Shown here: positions 16,644 through 25,431 of the stretch, in pieces
How positions within the stretch are numbered: the first letter of the stretch is position 1
How the letters are laid out: each line of letters starts with the position of its first letter
Position numbers and translations under genes: made by a program
The notes under the pieces: model-generated
What the model saw: only the letters and a program-made list of their open reading frames with translations
Told to the model about the DNA's origin: nothing
The model's database searches: none
Source: Streptomyces canus 299MFChir4.1
GTDB lineage: Bacteria; Actinomycetota; Actinomycetes; Streptomycetales; Streptomycetaceae
DNA: 50,565 bases
NCBI RefSeq assembly: GCF_000383615.1
Contig: NZ_KB911627.1
Span: forward strand, 1 to 50,565
Reading direction: 5' to 3'

Positions 16644-17453
16644 TCAGGCGGTCGCCGTCTCCTGGGACTGCTCCTCGGACCGCTGCCCGTAGTCGTCCGG
16701 GACGATCCCCAGCTCCGCGTCCCGGATGGACTCCACCTCGCGGCGCACCAGACGGAACCACATGAAGACCACGAACCCGGCGAAGACGAACCACTCGCCG
16801 GTGTAGCCGAGGTTCTGGAAGGCCTTGAGGTCCAGCCCGCTGTCCGCGGGCGCCGTCGCGGGCACCGCCTTCATCCCGGAGTCACCGGTGTTGAGGGTGA
16901 CCCACGCGTCGTACACGCCGTACGGCACCAGGTTGATCAGGGAGGCCGCGCTGATCGCCGAGGTCTGCCCGGCCGGAAGCCCGCCCCGCGCACTGACGCC
17001 GTTGTCCCCCGGGGTCTCCGACCCCTGGAGCGCGCCGGTCACGGTGACCTCGCCCTTCGGCGCGGCCGGGACCTTCGCCGGGTCGGGGGTGCCCGGCAGC
17101 CAGCCCCGGACCACCGGCAGGGCCTTGCCGCCGTCGGTGCGCAGCAGCGTCAGGACGTAGTACCCCTCGTGGTCGTCCACCTGCCGGTCGGGGACGAGCA
17201 GCTGCTTGTCGTACCGGCCGCTCGCGGTGACCTGCTTGCCGGAGGTCGCCTTGTCCACCGGCAGCAGCTCGGCCAGCGGCCGCGCGGCCTCCCGCTCGTC
17301 GGTGACGACCGACTGCTTCGCGTCCCGGCTCTCCGACATCCGGTCCTCGAACCGGCTCAGCTGCCACGACCCCAGGAAGATGCAGAACGGGATGGCGAGC
17401 AGCACGAAGACGTTGATGCCAAACCAGCGAGGTGTCAGCAGAAACCGGTACAC
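16644..17453 (-). CDS. SURF1-family protein (cytochrome oxidase assembly)
   Basis: 269 residues with the SURF1 layout. N-terminal helix (PRWFGINVFVLLAIPFCIFLGSWQLSRFEDR), a periplasmic domain (ASGRYDKQLLVPDRQVDDHEGYYVLTLL, VVRGWLPG), and a C-terminal helix (GYTGEWFVFAGFVVFMWFRLVRRE). SURF1 helps insert haem a into aa3 oxidase. GTG 17453 is the expected start although a ribosome site is poorly spaced. The tail is acidic and Gln-rich (GQRSEEQSQETATA). Confidence 0.9.
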   Translation of the reverse strand: MYRFLLTPRWFGINVFVLLAIPFCIFLGSWQLSRFEDRMSESRDAKQSVVTDEREAARPLAELLPVDKATSGKQVTASGRYDKQLLVPDRQVDDHEGYYVLTLLRTDGGKALPVVRGWLPGTPDPAKVPAAPKGEVTVTGALQGSETPGDNGVSARGGLPAGQTSAISAASLINLVPYGVYDAWVTLNTGDSGMKAVPATAPADSGLDLKAFQNLGYTGEWFVFAGFVVFMWFRLVRREVESIRDAELGIVPDDYGQRSEEQSQETATA

Positions 17454-17496
17454 ACTCCCACGGTACGGGGCCGCTCCTGGGCGCCGGGGCGCGGGG

Positions 17497-17871
17497 TCAG
17501 TAGCGCTCGCTGAGGTGGTCGCGCCCCGCCGGGGGCTCGTACGGCTCCGGCCAGAAGTCGGTGACGGTGGCTATACGGCCGCTGCCGTCCCCGGTGAAGA
17601 ACGAGATGCCGTACATCTCCTCCAGACCCACCGTGACGTGCACCCAGGTGACGACCTGGCCCGGCTCGGCGACGATCCGCTCCGTCCGCAGATGCCAGTC
17701 GCCCGGGTACTCGCGGTTGAACTCGACGTACCGCTTTCGTCCGCTGACGCGCTCGCGGGTCTGCGGCAGGGTGTAGACGACGTCCTCGGCCAGGGTGTCC
17801 GCGAACGCGGTCCAGTCGCGGGCCTCGGCGAGGGCCCAGAAACGCTCCACGGTCTCGCGCAGATCGGTCAT
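17497..17871 (-). CDS. SnoaL-like/NTF2-fold protein
   Basis: 124 residues from ATG 17871 (MTDLRETVERFWALAEARDWTAF). The fold marks are DTLAEDVVYTLPQTRERVSGRKRYVEF and ...IATVTDFWPEPYEPP, which is how a limonene epoxide hydrolase/SnoaL alpha+beta barrel looks. Such proteins are small isomerases, hydrolases or ligand binders; no active-site assignment is possible. The frame stays open to 18294 but has no other start signal. It is divergent from the S9 peptidase. Confidence 0.8.
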   Translation of the reverse strand: MTDLRETVERFWALAEARDWTAFADTLAEDVVYTLPQTRERVSGRKRYVEFNREYPGDWHLRTERIVAEPGQVVTWVHVTVGLEEMYGISFFTGDGSGRIATVTDFWPEPYEPPAGRDHLSERY

Positions 17872-18022
17872 GGGGACGAGTCTGCACCCCGCCACTGACA
17901 ACGGGCCCGGGACGGCCCTTCCGACCTGGTCGCACCGGGTTCGGGTAAGCGGCTGGTAGAAGTTTTCCACAGGCTGGGGACCTCGTCTGCGGATTGTCTG
18001 TGAGGGCAGGCAGTATGGGGTC

Positions 18023-19837
18023 ATGACTGAGAGCAACGGGTCCGCCGCGGCCGAGCGGAACGACGAGATGCCGGACTGGGAGAAGCGCTTCCGGGCGCCC
18101 CGGGTGTCGCTGCCCGACTGGGCGGAGGACGCCCCCGACCGCTCCCTGTTCGTCTCCAACGCCACGGGGACGTACGAGCTGTACGCCTGGGACCGGGCCA
18201 CCGGCGTCCAGCGGCAGGTCACGGACCGGCCCAACGGCACCACGGACGGCGTGCTCTCCCCGGACGGCGCGTGGATCTGGTGGTTCGACGACAAGGACGG
18301 CGACGAGTTCGGCGTCTGGCGCCGCCAGCCCTTCGAGGGCGGCGCGGACGAGCTCGCCGCGCCGGGCCTGGACGCCTCCTACCCGGCGGGCGTGGCCCTG
18401 GGCCGGGACGGCCGTACGGCGGTCGTGGGCCGCTCCACCGACGACGAGGGCACCTCCATCCACCTGGTGCGCACCGGCGAGGAGCCGGTGGAGATCTACC
18501 GGCACCGTGAGTCGGCCGGCGTCGGCGACCTCTCCCACGACGGCTCGCTGATCGCGATCGAGCACACCGAGCACGGCGACGCGATGCACTCGGCGCTGCG
18601 CGTGGTGCGTCCCGACGGCAGGGCGGTCGCCGAGCTCGACGACACCCGGGGCGGCACCGAGGAGCTGGGCCTGGAGGTCCTGGGCTTCGCCCCGGTCGAC
18701 GGCGACACCCGGCTGCTCATCGGGCATCAGCGGCGGGGCCGTTGGGAGCCGCTGGTGTGGGATGTGGCCACGGGCGAGGAGACCGACCTCGCCCTGGACC
18801 TGCCCGGTGACGTGGGCGCCGAGTGGTACCCGGACGGCACGGGCCTGCTCATCGCGCACAGCTTCGAGGCCCGCAGCGAGCTCTTCCGGTACGACCTGGA
18901 GAGCGGCAAGCTGGAGAAGGTCCCGACCCCGCCCGGATCGGTCTCCGGGGCGACGGCCCGCCCCGACGGCAGCGTGGAGTACCTGTGGTCCTCGGCCGCC
19001 GAGCCGTCGGCGGTGCGCTCGACGACGGGCGAGGTGGTCCTGGACCCGCCGGGTCTGAAGTCCCCCGGTTCGGTGCCGGTCCAGGACGTGTGGGTGGAGG
19101 GCCCGGGCGGCCGGATCCACGCCCTGGTCCAGAAGCCGGCGGGGACCACGGGACCGCTGCCGACGGTCTTCGACATCCACGGCGGCCCGACCTGGCACGA
19201 CAGCGACTCGTTCGCCGCGGGTCCGGCGGCGTGGGTGGACCACGGGTACGCGGTCGTCCGGGTCAACTACCGCGGCTCCACGGGCTACGGGCGCGAGTGG
19301 ACCGACGCGCTGAAGCACCGGGTCGGCCTGATCGAGCTGGAGGACATCGCGGCGGTGCGGGAATGGGCGGTCACGTCCGGCCTCGCCGACCCCGGCCGTC
19401 TGATCCTCACGGGCGGTTCCTGGGGCGGCTATCTCACACTCCTCGGCCTGGGCACCCAGCCGGACGCGTGGGCCCTCGGGATCGCGGCGGTGCCGGTCGC
19501 CGACTACGTCACGGCGTACCACGACGAGATGGAAGCGCTCAAGGCGATGGACCGGACACTGCTGGGCGGCACGCCGGAGGAGGTGCCGGAGCGCTTCGAG
19601 GCGTCGTCGCCCTTGACGTACGTGGACCAGGTGAAGGCCCCGGTGTACATCTCGGCGGGCGTCAACGACCCGCGGTGCCCCATCCGCCAGGTCGACAACT
19701 ACGTGAAGCGGCTGGAGTCGAGGGGTGCGGTGCACGAGGTGTACCGGTACGACGCGGGTCACGGCTCACTGGTGGTGGACGAGCGGATCAAGCAGGTGCA
19801 GCTGGAACTGGACTTCGCGGAGAGGCACTTGGGATAG
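18023..19837 (+). CDS. S9 family (prolyl oligopeptidase-like) peptidase
   Basis: 604 residues: an N-terminal beta-propeller (WDRATGVQRQVTDRPNGTTDG, SPDGAWIWWFDDKDGDEFG) up to about residue 350, then an alpha/beta hydrolase. The triad is Ser466 in TGGSWGGYLTLLG, Asp549 in VNDPRCPIRQ and His580 in YDAGHGSLV. HGGPTW supplies the oxyanion region. The group cleaves short peptides or acyl-amino acids in the cytoplasm. No signal peptide. ATG 18023 has only GGGG at -5 to -8, so a very short leader is likely. Confidence 0.92.
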   Translation: MTESNGSAAAERNDEMPDWEKRFRAPRVSLPDWAEDAPDRSLFVSNATGTYELYAWDRATGVQRQVTDRPNGTTDGVLSPDGAWIWWFDDKDGDEFGVWRRQPFEGGADELAAPGLDASYPAGVALGRDGRTAVVGRSTDDEGTSIHLVRTGEEPVEIYRHRESAGVGDLSHDGSLIAIEHTEHGDAMHSALRVVRPDGRAVAELDDTRGGTEELGLEVLGFAPVDGDTRLLIGHQRRGRWEPLVWDVATGEETDLALDLPGDVGAEWYPDGTGLLIAHSFEARSELFRYDLESGKLEKVPTPPGSVSGATARPDGSVEYLWSSAAEPSAVRSTTGEVVLDPPGLKSPGSVPVQDVWVEGPGGRIHALVQKPAGTTGPLPTVFDIHGGPTWHDSDSFAAGPAAWVDHGYAVVRVNYRGSTGYGREWTDALKHRVGLIELEDIAAVREWAVTSGLADPGRLILTGGSWGGYLTLLGLGTQPDAWALGIAAVPVADYVTAYHDEMEALKAMDRTLLGGTPEEVPERFEASSPLTYVDQVKAPVYISAGVNDPRCPIRQVDNYVKRLESRGAVHEVYRYDAGHGSLVVDERIKQVQLELDFAERHLG

Positions 19838-19852
19838 GCACGAGCGTGGGTT

Positions 19853-19882
19853 GGTGCGGGTGCGGGTGCGGGTGCGGGTGCG
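19853..19882 (+). repeat. hexanucleotide GGTGCG x5
   Basis: Five perfect copies of GGTGCG lie between the convergent S9 peptidase and channel genes. Simple-sequence slippage is the likely origin; there is no gene in the 120-base gap. Confidence 0.9.
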
Positions 19883-19957
19883 GGGTCGCGGGGGCCGGTC
19901 GCGCCTGTGCGGCGGGGCCGCACAGTGATGCAGCCCCGCGCCTCGCGCCCCGCACCC

Positions 19958-21853
19958 CTAACCGCGTGACCCGGTCCTGCGTCCGAGCAGTTCCGCCAGT
20001 CCCCGCCTGGTCGCCGCCAGCAGCACGCGGTCCGTGTCGCGCAGGACGTATGTGTCCGGCAGGTCCCACACCAGGGCGGAGTCCCCGCCGGTCGCCGTGT
20101 CCAGAGCCAGCACCCGCCAGAACCCTGCCCGGAACGCCTCCCCGACTGTTCTTCCCTCCAGTTGGGGATGGCCGCCCACGTCCACCGCCGCGAACAGCAG
20201 CACCCGCCGCTCGACCGGGAAAGCCCCCAGGATCTGGCGGCCCATCATCGCCCCGGCGAAGGCGGGGGCGGCCAGGTGGGAGACGCTTCGGCTGCGGGTG
20301 GAGGCCCGGGGGTGGGCGGCCCTCAGGGTCCGGTACACCGCCGTCGCGAAGTCGTCGTCGTACAGCCGCAGCACCACCCGCAGGTCGGGGCGGACGGCCC
20401 GGGCGTACAGCACGGCCTCCAGGTTCGTCGTGTCCGCGCTGGTCACCGCGAGCAGTGCGTGCGCGCGGTGGATCTTGGCGGCCTCCAGGACCCCCTCCTG
20501 GGTGACGTCCCCGAGCACCACCGGCACCCGCAGCCGCCGTGCCGTGGCGAGTCCGCGGGCCTCGGGGTCGGACTCGACGCACACCACGGGGATGTTCAGC
20601 TCCCGCAGCCGGGTCAGCACCCGGGTGCCGATCTTGCCGAGCCCGAGCAGCACGACGTGGCCGCCGAGGCCCCGGGGCGGTTTGCGCAGGGAGGACGTGG
20701 TGCGGAAGGTGCCGAGGGCCTCCAGGACCGCCGCGAGGAGCACCGGCAGGAGCAGCAGTCCGGCGAGTCCGGAAAGGAGTTGGAGGATCTGCCGTCCGAC
20801 GGACTGGCCGATCGCGGGGTCGTCGATCGCGAACAGGTCGAGCAGGGTCAGATAGAAGGCGCGCAGCGGATGGATCCCGGTCACCAGCCACAGTGCGACG
20901 GCGAGTGCGACCACGCACCCGACCATCCCGGCCAGCGACCACCGCAGCCGCCGCGAGAACAGCGAGGCGAACCAGGGCATCACCCCCCGCCCGTCGGGCA
21001 GCGCGGGCCCGGCGTACGACACCTGCTCCAGGACGACGGTCGTACGTTCGCCGCCGTCCCGTACCGCCGCCGCGTCCGGCAGCAGGGTCGGGCCCTGGTC
21101 GCCGCCGAGCCCGGCGCTGTCGGTCGGCGAGAGCAGGGCGAGCGTGGCAAGACCCGGAGCGGCGCTCCCCCCGGCCCCGGCGGGCGGCCGTTCGACCGCT
21201 CGCAGCAGCAGGCCGCCGGTCTGGAGGACCTTGCTGGTGCCGGTGAGGGCGGTGGCGGCCAGTGCGGGCGCGGCGGTGTCGGCGTCGGAGAGCACGGTCG
21301 TGGAGGCGTCGAAGCCGGTTCCGTCGGCCGGGCCGCCGGTGGCCAACGTGGCGGCCTGGTCGAGGAGTTCCTCGATGTGCTGGCCCAGGCGCCGGTTGTA
21401 GAGCCGCAGGACGAGCCGCAGCCGGGGGTTGAGGCGGCGGGCGGTGAGGGCGGCGCGGATGTTGGTCTCGTCGTCGTCGTACACGAGCGCGAGGGCGTCC
21501 GCGCGTTCCACGCCCGCCCCGGCGAGGGCCGCCTCGTTGGGCTCGGCGGCCTCCATCAGCCGTATGCCGTTCGGGGGTTCACCGGCTGCGGTGACAGCGC
21601 CGCCGCCGTTGCCGGTCAGGCCGGCGGCCGCGGTCACCACCCGGTCGAGCAGCGCGGACGCGGACCGGGCCCGCACCACCACCGGCGGCCGCACGGTCCG
21701 TTCGGAGGCCGGGACGACGAGGGTGACCTGCTCGCCGTAGACACCTCTGAGTTCGGCCGCCAGCCGGTGCGCGAGGCCGTCGTCCCCGCACACCACCATG
21801 TGCGCGGCCGCGTCGCCCGGCGGCCCGGGACTCTGGTTCGGAAGGCTCCCCAC
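19958..21853 (-). CDS. TrkA-N/CASTOR-POLLUX-like cation channel protein
   Basis: About 631 residues from GTG 21853 (ATG 21799 is the alternative). Order: a first Rossmann-like domain (HMVVCGDDGLAHRLAAEL), two membrane helices (WSLAGMVGCVVALAVALWLVTG and ILQLLSGLAGLLLLPVLLAAVL) with a pore-like stretch between, then a canonical RCK domain (HVVLLGLGKIGTRVLTRL, VVCVESDPEA, VLGDVTQEGVLEAA). The architecture matches ion channels gated by NAD or a nucleotide in the CASTOR/POLLUX and MthK groups. The pore sequence lacks a clear TVGYG filter, so ion choice is open. It diverges from the permease pair. Confidence 0.8.
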   Translation of the reverse strand: MGSLPNQSPGPPGDAAAHMVVCGDDGLAHRLAAELRGVYGEQVTLVVPASERTVRPPVVVRARSASALLDRVVTAAAGLTGNGGGAVTAAGEPPNGIRLMEAAEPNEAALAGAGVERADALALVYDDDETNIRAALTARRLNPRLRLVLRLYNRRLGQHIEELLDQAATLATGGPADGTGFDASTTVLSDADTAAPALAATALTGTSKVLQTGGLLLRAVERPPAGAGGSAAPGLATLALLSPTDSAGLGGDQGPTLLPDAAAVRDGGERTTVVLEQVSYAGPALPDGRGVMPWFASLFSRRLRWSLAGMVGCVVALAVALWLVTGIHPLRAFYLTLLDLFAIDDPAIGQSVGRQILQLLSGLAGLLLLPVLLAAVLEALGTFRTTSSLRKPPRGLGGHVVLLGLGKIGTRVLTRLRELNIPVVCVESDPEARGLATARRLRVPVVLGDVTQEGVLEAAKIHRAHALLAVTSADTTNLEAVLYARAVRPDLRVVLRLYDDDFATAVYRTLRAAHPRASTRSRSVSHLAAPAFAGAMMGRQILGAFPVERRVLLFAAVDVGGHPQLEGRTVGEAFRAGFWRVLALDTATGGDSALVWDLPDTYVLRDTDRVLLAATRRGLAELLGRRTGSRG

Positions 21854-21960
21854 GAGGGAGAAGACTGCCTCACCGGGACGGATGTCGCCACGTGGGGCAG
21901 TTGATGACCCCCCTCGGCCAAGAAATCCCCAAACCGTCGCGCACACTGAGCAATCGGACC

Positions 21961-21987
21961 TTCCCTGCCGTACGCACGGACAGGGAA
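21961..21987 (+). promoter_or_regulatory. stem-loop in the permease leader
   Basis: TTCCCTGCCGT (21961-21971) pairs with ACGG-A-CAGGGAA (21976-21987), leaving a 4-base loop and one bulged A. It ends 31 bases before the permease GTG. It may be an RNA structure controlling the pair or a repressor site; the spacing excludes a terminator of a real upstream gene. Confidence 0.5.
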
Positions 21988-22018
21988 ACCAGCACCCACC
22001 TCCGGAGGGACCCCGGCC

Positions 22019-23044
22019 GTGTCCGTCACCAAAGCACCTCCGCCCACGCGGGACACCGGCGAGGACCCGCGCCCGGCGCCGCGGGCCGAGGCCGGCCGGC
22101 GGCTGAACTCCCCTCTCGTGCTGACCCTGCTCATGCTCCTGGTGGTGCTGTGCCAGGGGCCGATCCGCGGGGCGCTCGGCGCGCCGGTCATGCAGAGCTG
22201 GATGACGGTGTTCGTCGCCGTACTCGTCCAGGCGCTGCCCTTCCTGGTGCTCGGGGTGCTGCTGTCGGCGGCGATCGCGGTGTTCGTGCCGCCGTCGTTC
22301 TTCGCCCGCGCCCTGCCGAAGAACCCGGCCCTCGCGGTGCCGGTGGCCGGCGTGGCGGGCGCGGTGCTGCCGGGCTGCGAGTGCGCGTCCGTGCCGGTGG
22401 CCGGAGCGCTGGTCCGCAGGGGCGTCACCCCGGCCGCGGCTCTCGCCTTCCTGCTCTCCGCCCCGGCGATCAACCCGATCGTGCTGACGGCGACCGCGGT
22501 GGCCTTCCCGCGCGATCCCGAGATGGTGGTGGCCCGGCTGGTCGCGAGCCTGCTGGTGGCGTGCGCGATGGGCTGGCTGTGGCTGCGCCTCGGCCGCACC
22601 GACCTGCTGAAACCGCCGGCCCGTCACGCGTACGAGGGTCAGGGCAGGGGCGCCGCGTTCTGGGGCTCGGTCCGGCACGACGTGATGCACGCGGGCGGCT
22701 TCCTGGTCGTGGGCGCCATGGCGGCGGCGACCCTGAAGTCCGTCGTCCCGCAGGCGTGGTTGCGTACGGCGGCGGAGAACCCGGTGATCGCCGTGCTCGC
22801 GCTCGCCGCCCTCGCCGTGGTGCTGTCGATCTGCTCGGAGGCGGACGCGTTCGTGGCCGCCTCGCTCACCCAGTTCTCGCTGACCGCGCGGCTGACCTTC
22901 CTGGTCGTCGGCCCGATGATCGACCTCAAGCTGTTCGCCATGCAGACGGGCACCTTCGGCCGTGCCTTCGCCCTGCGCTTCGCGCCGGCCACCCTCGCCC
23001 TGGCGATCGTGGTGTCGGTCCTGACCGGGTGGGTGATGCTGTGA
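22019..23044 (+). CDS. DUF318/YraQ-family permease
   Basis: 341 residues with about eight membrane helices. Two inverted halves are seen: VPVAGVAGAVLPGCECASVPVAGALV with the PGCECAS motif, LLSAPAINPIVLTATAVAF, and later ICSEADAFVAASL with VGPMIDLKLF. The Cys-Glu-Cys and Ser-Glu-Ala-Asp positions are the family's putative metal or thiol site. The substrate is unknown, possibly a metal complex. GTG 22019 has GGAGGGA 8 bases upstream. The stop overlaps the next gene by 4 bases, forming the usual two-gene permease. Confidence 0.9.
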   Translation: MSVTKAPPPTRDTGEDPRPAPRAEAGRRLNSPLVLTLLMLLVVLCQGPIRGALGAPVMQSWMTVFVAVLVQALPFLVLGVLLSAAIAVFVPPSFFARALPKNPALAVPVAGVAGAVLPGCECASVPVAGALVRRGVTPAAALAFLLSAPAINPIVLTATAVAFPRDPEMVVARLVASLLVACAMGWLWLRLGRTDLLKPPARHAYEGQGRGAAFWGSVRHDVMHAGGFLVVGAMAAATLKSVVPQAWLRTAAENPVIAVLALAALAVVLSICSEADAFVAASLTQFSLTARLTFLVVGPMIDLKLFAMQTGTFGRAFALRFAPATLALAIVVSVLTGWVML

Positions 23045-23775
23045 ACCGGCAGGCCCAGTCGGCGGTCCTGTTCGTCCTGGGTGCGGCCCTGCTGCACGCG
23101 GGCCTCACCGACCTCTACCTCCGTTACGTCAAGGCAGGGCTGCGCCCGCTGGTCCTGGCGGCCGGGGTCGTCCTCATCGCGACGGCGCTGGCGACCGCCT
23201 GGTACGAGTGGCGGCACAAGGACCACGGAGAAGGCCCGGGAGAAGGGCATGGAGAAGGTCACGTCCACCGGGAACCCCGCGTCTCCTGGCTCCTCGTCCT
23301 CCCCCTCTTCGCCCTGATCCTCGTCGCCCCGCCCGCCCTCGGCTCCTACAGCGCGATGCGGACGGGTACGGCCCTGCAGCAGGCGTACGGCTATCAGAAG
23401 CTCCCCGCCGACGGACCCCTGCGGCTCGGTCTCGCCGACTACGCGGGCCGGGCCGTCTACGAGCACGGCCGGGGCCTGGCCGGACGGCAGATCACCATCA
23501 CCGGGTTCGCCGCCCTGGACCGCTCCGGCGCTCCCTACCTGGTCCGCATGGCCCTCAACTGTTGCGCGGCGGACGCCCAGCCGGTCAAGGTCGGTCTGAC
23601 CGGGCAGGTCCCGCCGGTCCTCAAGCCGGACGGCTGGCTCCAGGTCACCGGCACCTACACGGCCAAGCGGACCAAGGACTCGGTGAACGGCGGCCCGATC
23701 CCGTACCTCCAGGTCACGCGGGCCGAGCCGGTCCCGACGCCGCACGACCCGTACGACGAGACCTGGAACAACTGA
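23041..23775 (+). CDS. TIGR03943-family putative permease subunit
   Basis: 244 residues from GTG 23041, which overlaps the permease stop. Two or three helices (SAVLFVLGAALLHAG, LRPLVLAAGVVLIATALATAW, WLLVLPLFALILVAPPALG), a His/Gly-rich loop (HKDHGEGPGEGHGEGHVH), and an outer OB-like domain with the family's YLVRMALNCCAADAQPVKVGL. The CC pair and the His-rich loop suggest metal contact. It always accompanies DUF318 permeases; the frame runs upstream but only this start is sensible. Confidence 0.88.
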   Translation: MNRQAQSAVLFVLGAALLHAGLTDLYLRYVKAGLRPLVLAAGVVLIATALATAWYEWRHKDHGEGPGEGHGEGHVHREPRVSWLLVLPLFALILVAPPALGSYSAMRTGTALQQAYGYQKLPADGPLRLGLADYAGRAVYEHGRGLAGRQITITGFAALDRSGAPYLVRMALNCCAADAQPVKVGLTGQVPPVLKPDGWLQVTGTYTAKRTKDSVNGGPIPYLQVTRAEPVPTPHDPYDETWNN

Positions 23776-23838
23776 CGCCCAGCCCCTCGGTCGCGTCGCG
23801 CCGACCCGTCCGGCCCTTGCCGATGCGGGTGCCTCGCC

Positions 23839-23876
23839 CTAGCCTGCAATCTGACGACCCATCAGATACCGGCTAG
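23839..23876. promoter_or_regulatory. nested inverted repeats before the amidohydrolase
   Basis: Outer arms CTAGCC (23839-23844) and GGCTAG (23871-23876) enclose inner arms ATCTGA (23849-23854) and TCAGAT (23862-23867). The distance to the ATG is 10 bases. It could be an operator or a leader hairpin that would mask the GGGGG ribosome site. Confidence 0.5.
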
Positions 23877-23886
23877 GGGGCAGGCA

Positions 23887-25122
23887 ATGGCCGTCACCAC
23901 CGAGAGCGGAACCGGAACGGGACCGGGCACCGGGGACATCCCCAAAGTCATCAGCGTGGACGATCACGTGATCGAGCCCGCGCACCTCTTCGAGACCTGG
24001 CTTCCGGCGAAGTACCGGGACAGGGGGCCCAAGCCGCTCACCGCCGGCATCGGGGACCTCGCGTACGTCGGCGGGAAGTACCGGTTCACCACCGATCCGG
24101 AGGGCCAGCTCACGGACTGGTGGGAGTACGAGGGCGAGCTCTTCCCGTACAAGCGGATCATCGCGGCCGTCGGCTTCTCGCGGGACGAGATGACCCTCGA
24201 CGGGATCACCCGCGAGCAGATGCGGCGGGGCTGCTGGGATCCCAAGGCCCGCATCGGGGACATGGAGATGAACCACGTCGAGGCCTCCCTGTGCTTCCCC
24301 ACCTTCCCGCGGTTCTGCGGGCAGACCTTCGCCGAGGCCAAGGACAAGGAGGTCGGGCTCGCCTGTGTGCGCGCCTACAACGACTGGATGGTCGAGGAGT
24401 GGTGCGGGGACAGCGGGGGCCGGCTGATCCCGCTGTGCCTGATCCCGCTGTGGGACATCGAGCTCGCGGTCGCGGAGATCCGCCGCAACGCCGAACGGGG
24501 CGTACGGGCCGTCACCTTCAGCGAGATCCCCACCCATCTGGGGCTGCCGTCGATCCACTCCGGTTACTGGGACCCGTTCTTCGCCGCGTGCCAGGAGACC
24601 GGGACGGTCGTCAACATGCACATCGGCAGCAGTTCACAGATGCCGGCCGCGTCCCCCGACGCCCCGCCCGCCGTGCAGGCCTCGCTGTCCTTCAACAACG
24701 CCATGGCCTCGATGATGGACTTCCTCTTCTCGGGGGTCCTGGTGAAGTTCCCGCGGCTCAAGCTGGCGTACAGCGAGGGCCAGATGGGCTGGATCCCGTA
24801 CGCCCTGGAACGCGCCGACGACGTCTGGGAGGAGCACCGGGCCTGGGGCGGCGTCAAGGACCTGATCCCGGAGCCGCCGTCGACGTACTACTACCGGCAG
24901 ATCTTCTGCTGCTTCTTCCGCGACCGGCACGGCATCGAGGCCATCGAGACCGTCGGCGTGGACAACGCGACCTTCGAGACCGACTATCCGCACGTCGACT
25001 CGACCTGGCCGCACACCAAGAAGGTCGCCGAGGAGCATGTGGCCGGGCTCCCGGAGGACGTGATCTACAAACTGATGCGGGGCAACGCGATCCGGATGCT
25101 GGACCTCGACTTCGACCGGTAG
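23887..25122 (+). CDS. amidohydrolase-2 family metal-dependent hydrolase
   Basis: 411 residues, TIM-barrel. SVDDHVIEPAHLFETWLP holds the first metal-site acid/His, VVNMHIGSSSQ the middle His, and VGVDNATFETDYPHVDSTWPH the C-terminal Asp and His, as in decarboxylases and hydrolases of the ACMSD group. The SD-like GGGGGCAGGCA precedes ATG 23887. The family acts on aromatic or steroid-like carboxylates in actinomycetes; the substrate is not evident. It is monocistronic, followed by 309 bases without a gene that contain the terminator and palindrome listed next. Confidence 0.88.
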   Translation: MAVTTESGTGTGPGTGDIPKVISVDDHVIEPAHLFETWLPAKYRDRGPKPLTAGIGDLAYVGGKYRFTTDPEGQLTDWWEYEGELFPYKRIIAAVGFSRDEMTLDGITREQMRRGCWDPKARIGDMEMNHVEASLCFPTFPRFCGQTFAEAKDKEVGLACVRAYNDWMVEEWCGDSGGRLIPLCLIPLWDIELAVAEIRRNAERGVRAVTFSEIPTHLGLPSIHSGYWDPFFAACQETGTVVNMHIGSSSQMPAASPDAPPAVQASLSFNNAMASMMDFLFSGVLVKFPRLKLAYSEGQMGWIPYALERADDVWEEHRAWGGVKDLIPEPPSTYYYRQIFCCFFRDRHGIEAIETVGVDNATFETDYPHVDSTWPHTKKVAEEHVAGLPEDVIYKLMRGNAIRMLDLDFDR

Positions 25123-25302
25123 CGGTCCGGTCCCTGGCGCCCGTCGAGGGCGGCCGGCGCTCGTGCCCGCGCCTCCGTCACCGCTGATCGGGCCTCAAGC
25201 CCCACCGTGTCGACACGCGCCCTCGCGCATGGGAAGTCCTACGCCTCACCGCCGTTCGTGTGTGCACCGCCCCAGCCCAGGACCTGCTCAGGAACGAAAA
25301 GA

Positions 25303-25340
25303 CCCGACCGCTGGCGACGGGGGATGCACCAGCGGTCGGG
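25303..25340 (-). terminator. factor-independent terminator for the WD40 gene
   Basis: CCCGACCGCTGG (25303-25314) and CCAGCGGTCGGG (25329-25340) form a perfect 12-bp stem. Read on the minus strand it is followed by TCTTTTCG, the needed U-rich tail, about 90 bases after the WD40 stop. On the plus strand no T-run follows. Confidence 0.75.
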
Positions 25341-25406
25341 CTGTGGCCAAGACTAACAAGGCAAATGGAACAGCGGGAGCGGACTGCTCAGCCGGGGTGA
25401 GAAGTT

Positions 25407-25420
25407 GTGATCGGGATCAC
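25407..25420. promoter_or_regulatory. CRP-like perfect palindrome
   Basis: GTGATC-GG-GATCAC is preceded by T, giving TGTGA-N6-TCAC, close to a CRP/FNR-type site. It lies 12 bases beyond the WD40 stop with no promoter-driven gene next to it, so it may be coincidental. Confidence 0.35.
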
Positions 25421-25431
25421 GTAATGTGCTT

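Noticed and set aside
17435..19762. 775-residue minus-strand ORF opposite the S9 peptidase
   Set aside because: Low-complexity Arg/Val/Gly text with no motif; it is the antisense shadow of a real gene with clear catalytic residues.
21854..22690. N-terminal extension of the channel protein to 910 residues
   Set aside because: It would run antisense through the DUF318 permease; sequence is Arg/Gln/His-rich without structure, and starts at 21853 or 21799 give the normal domain order.
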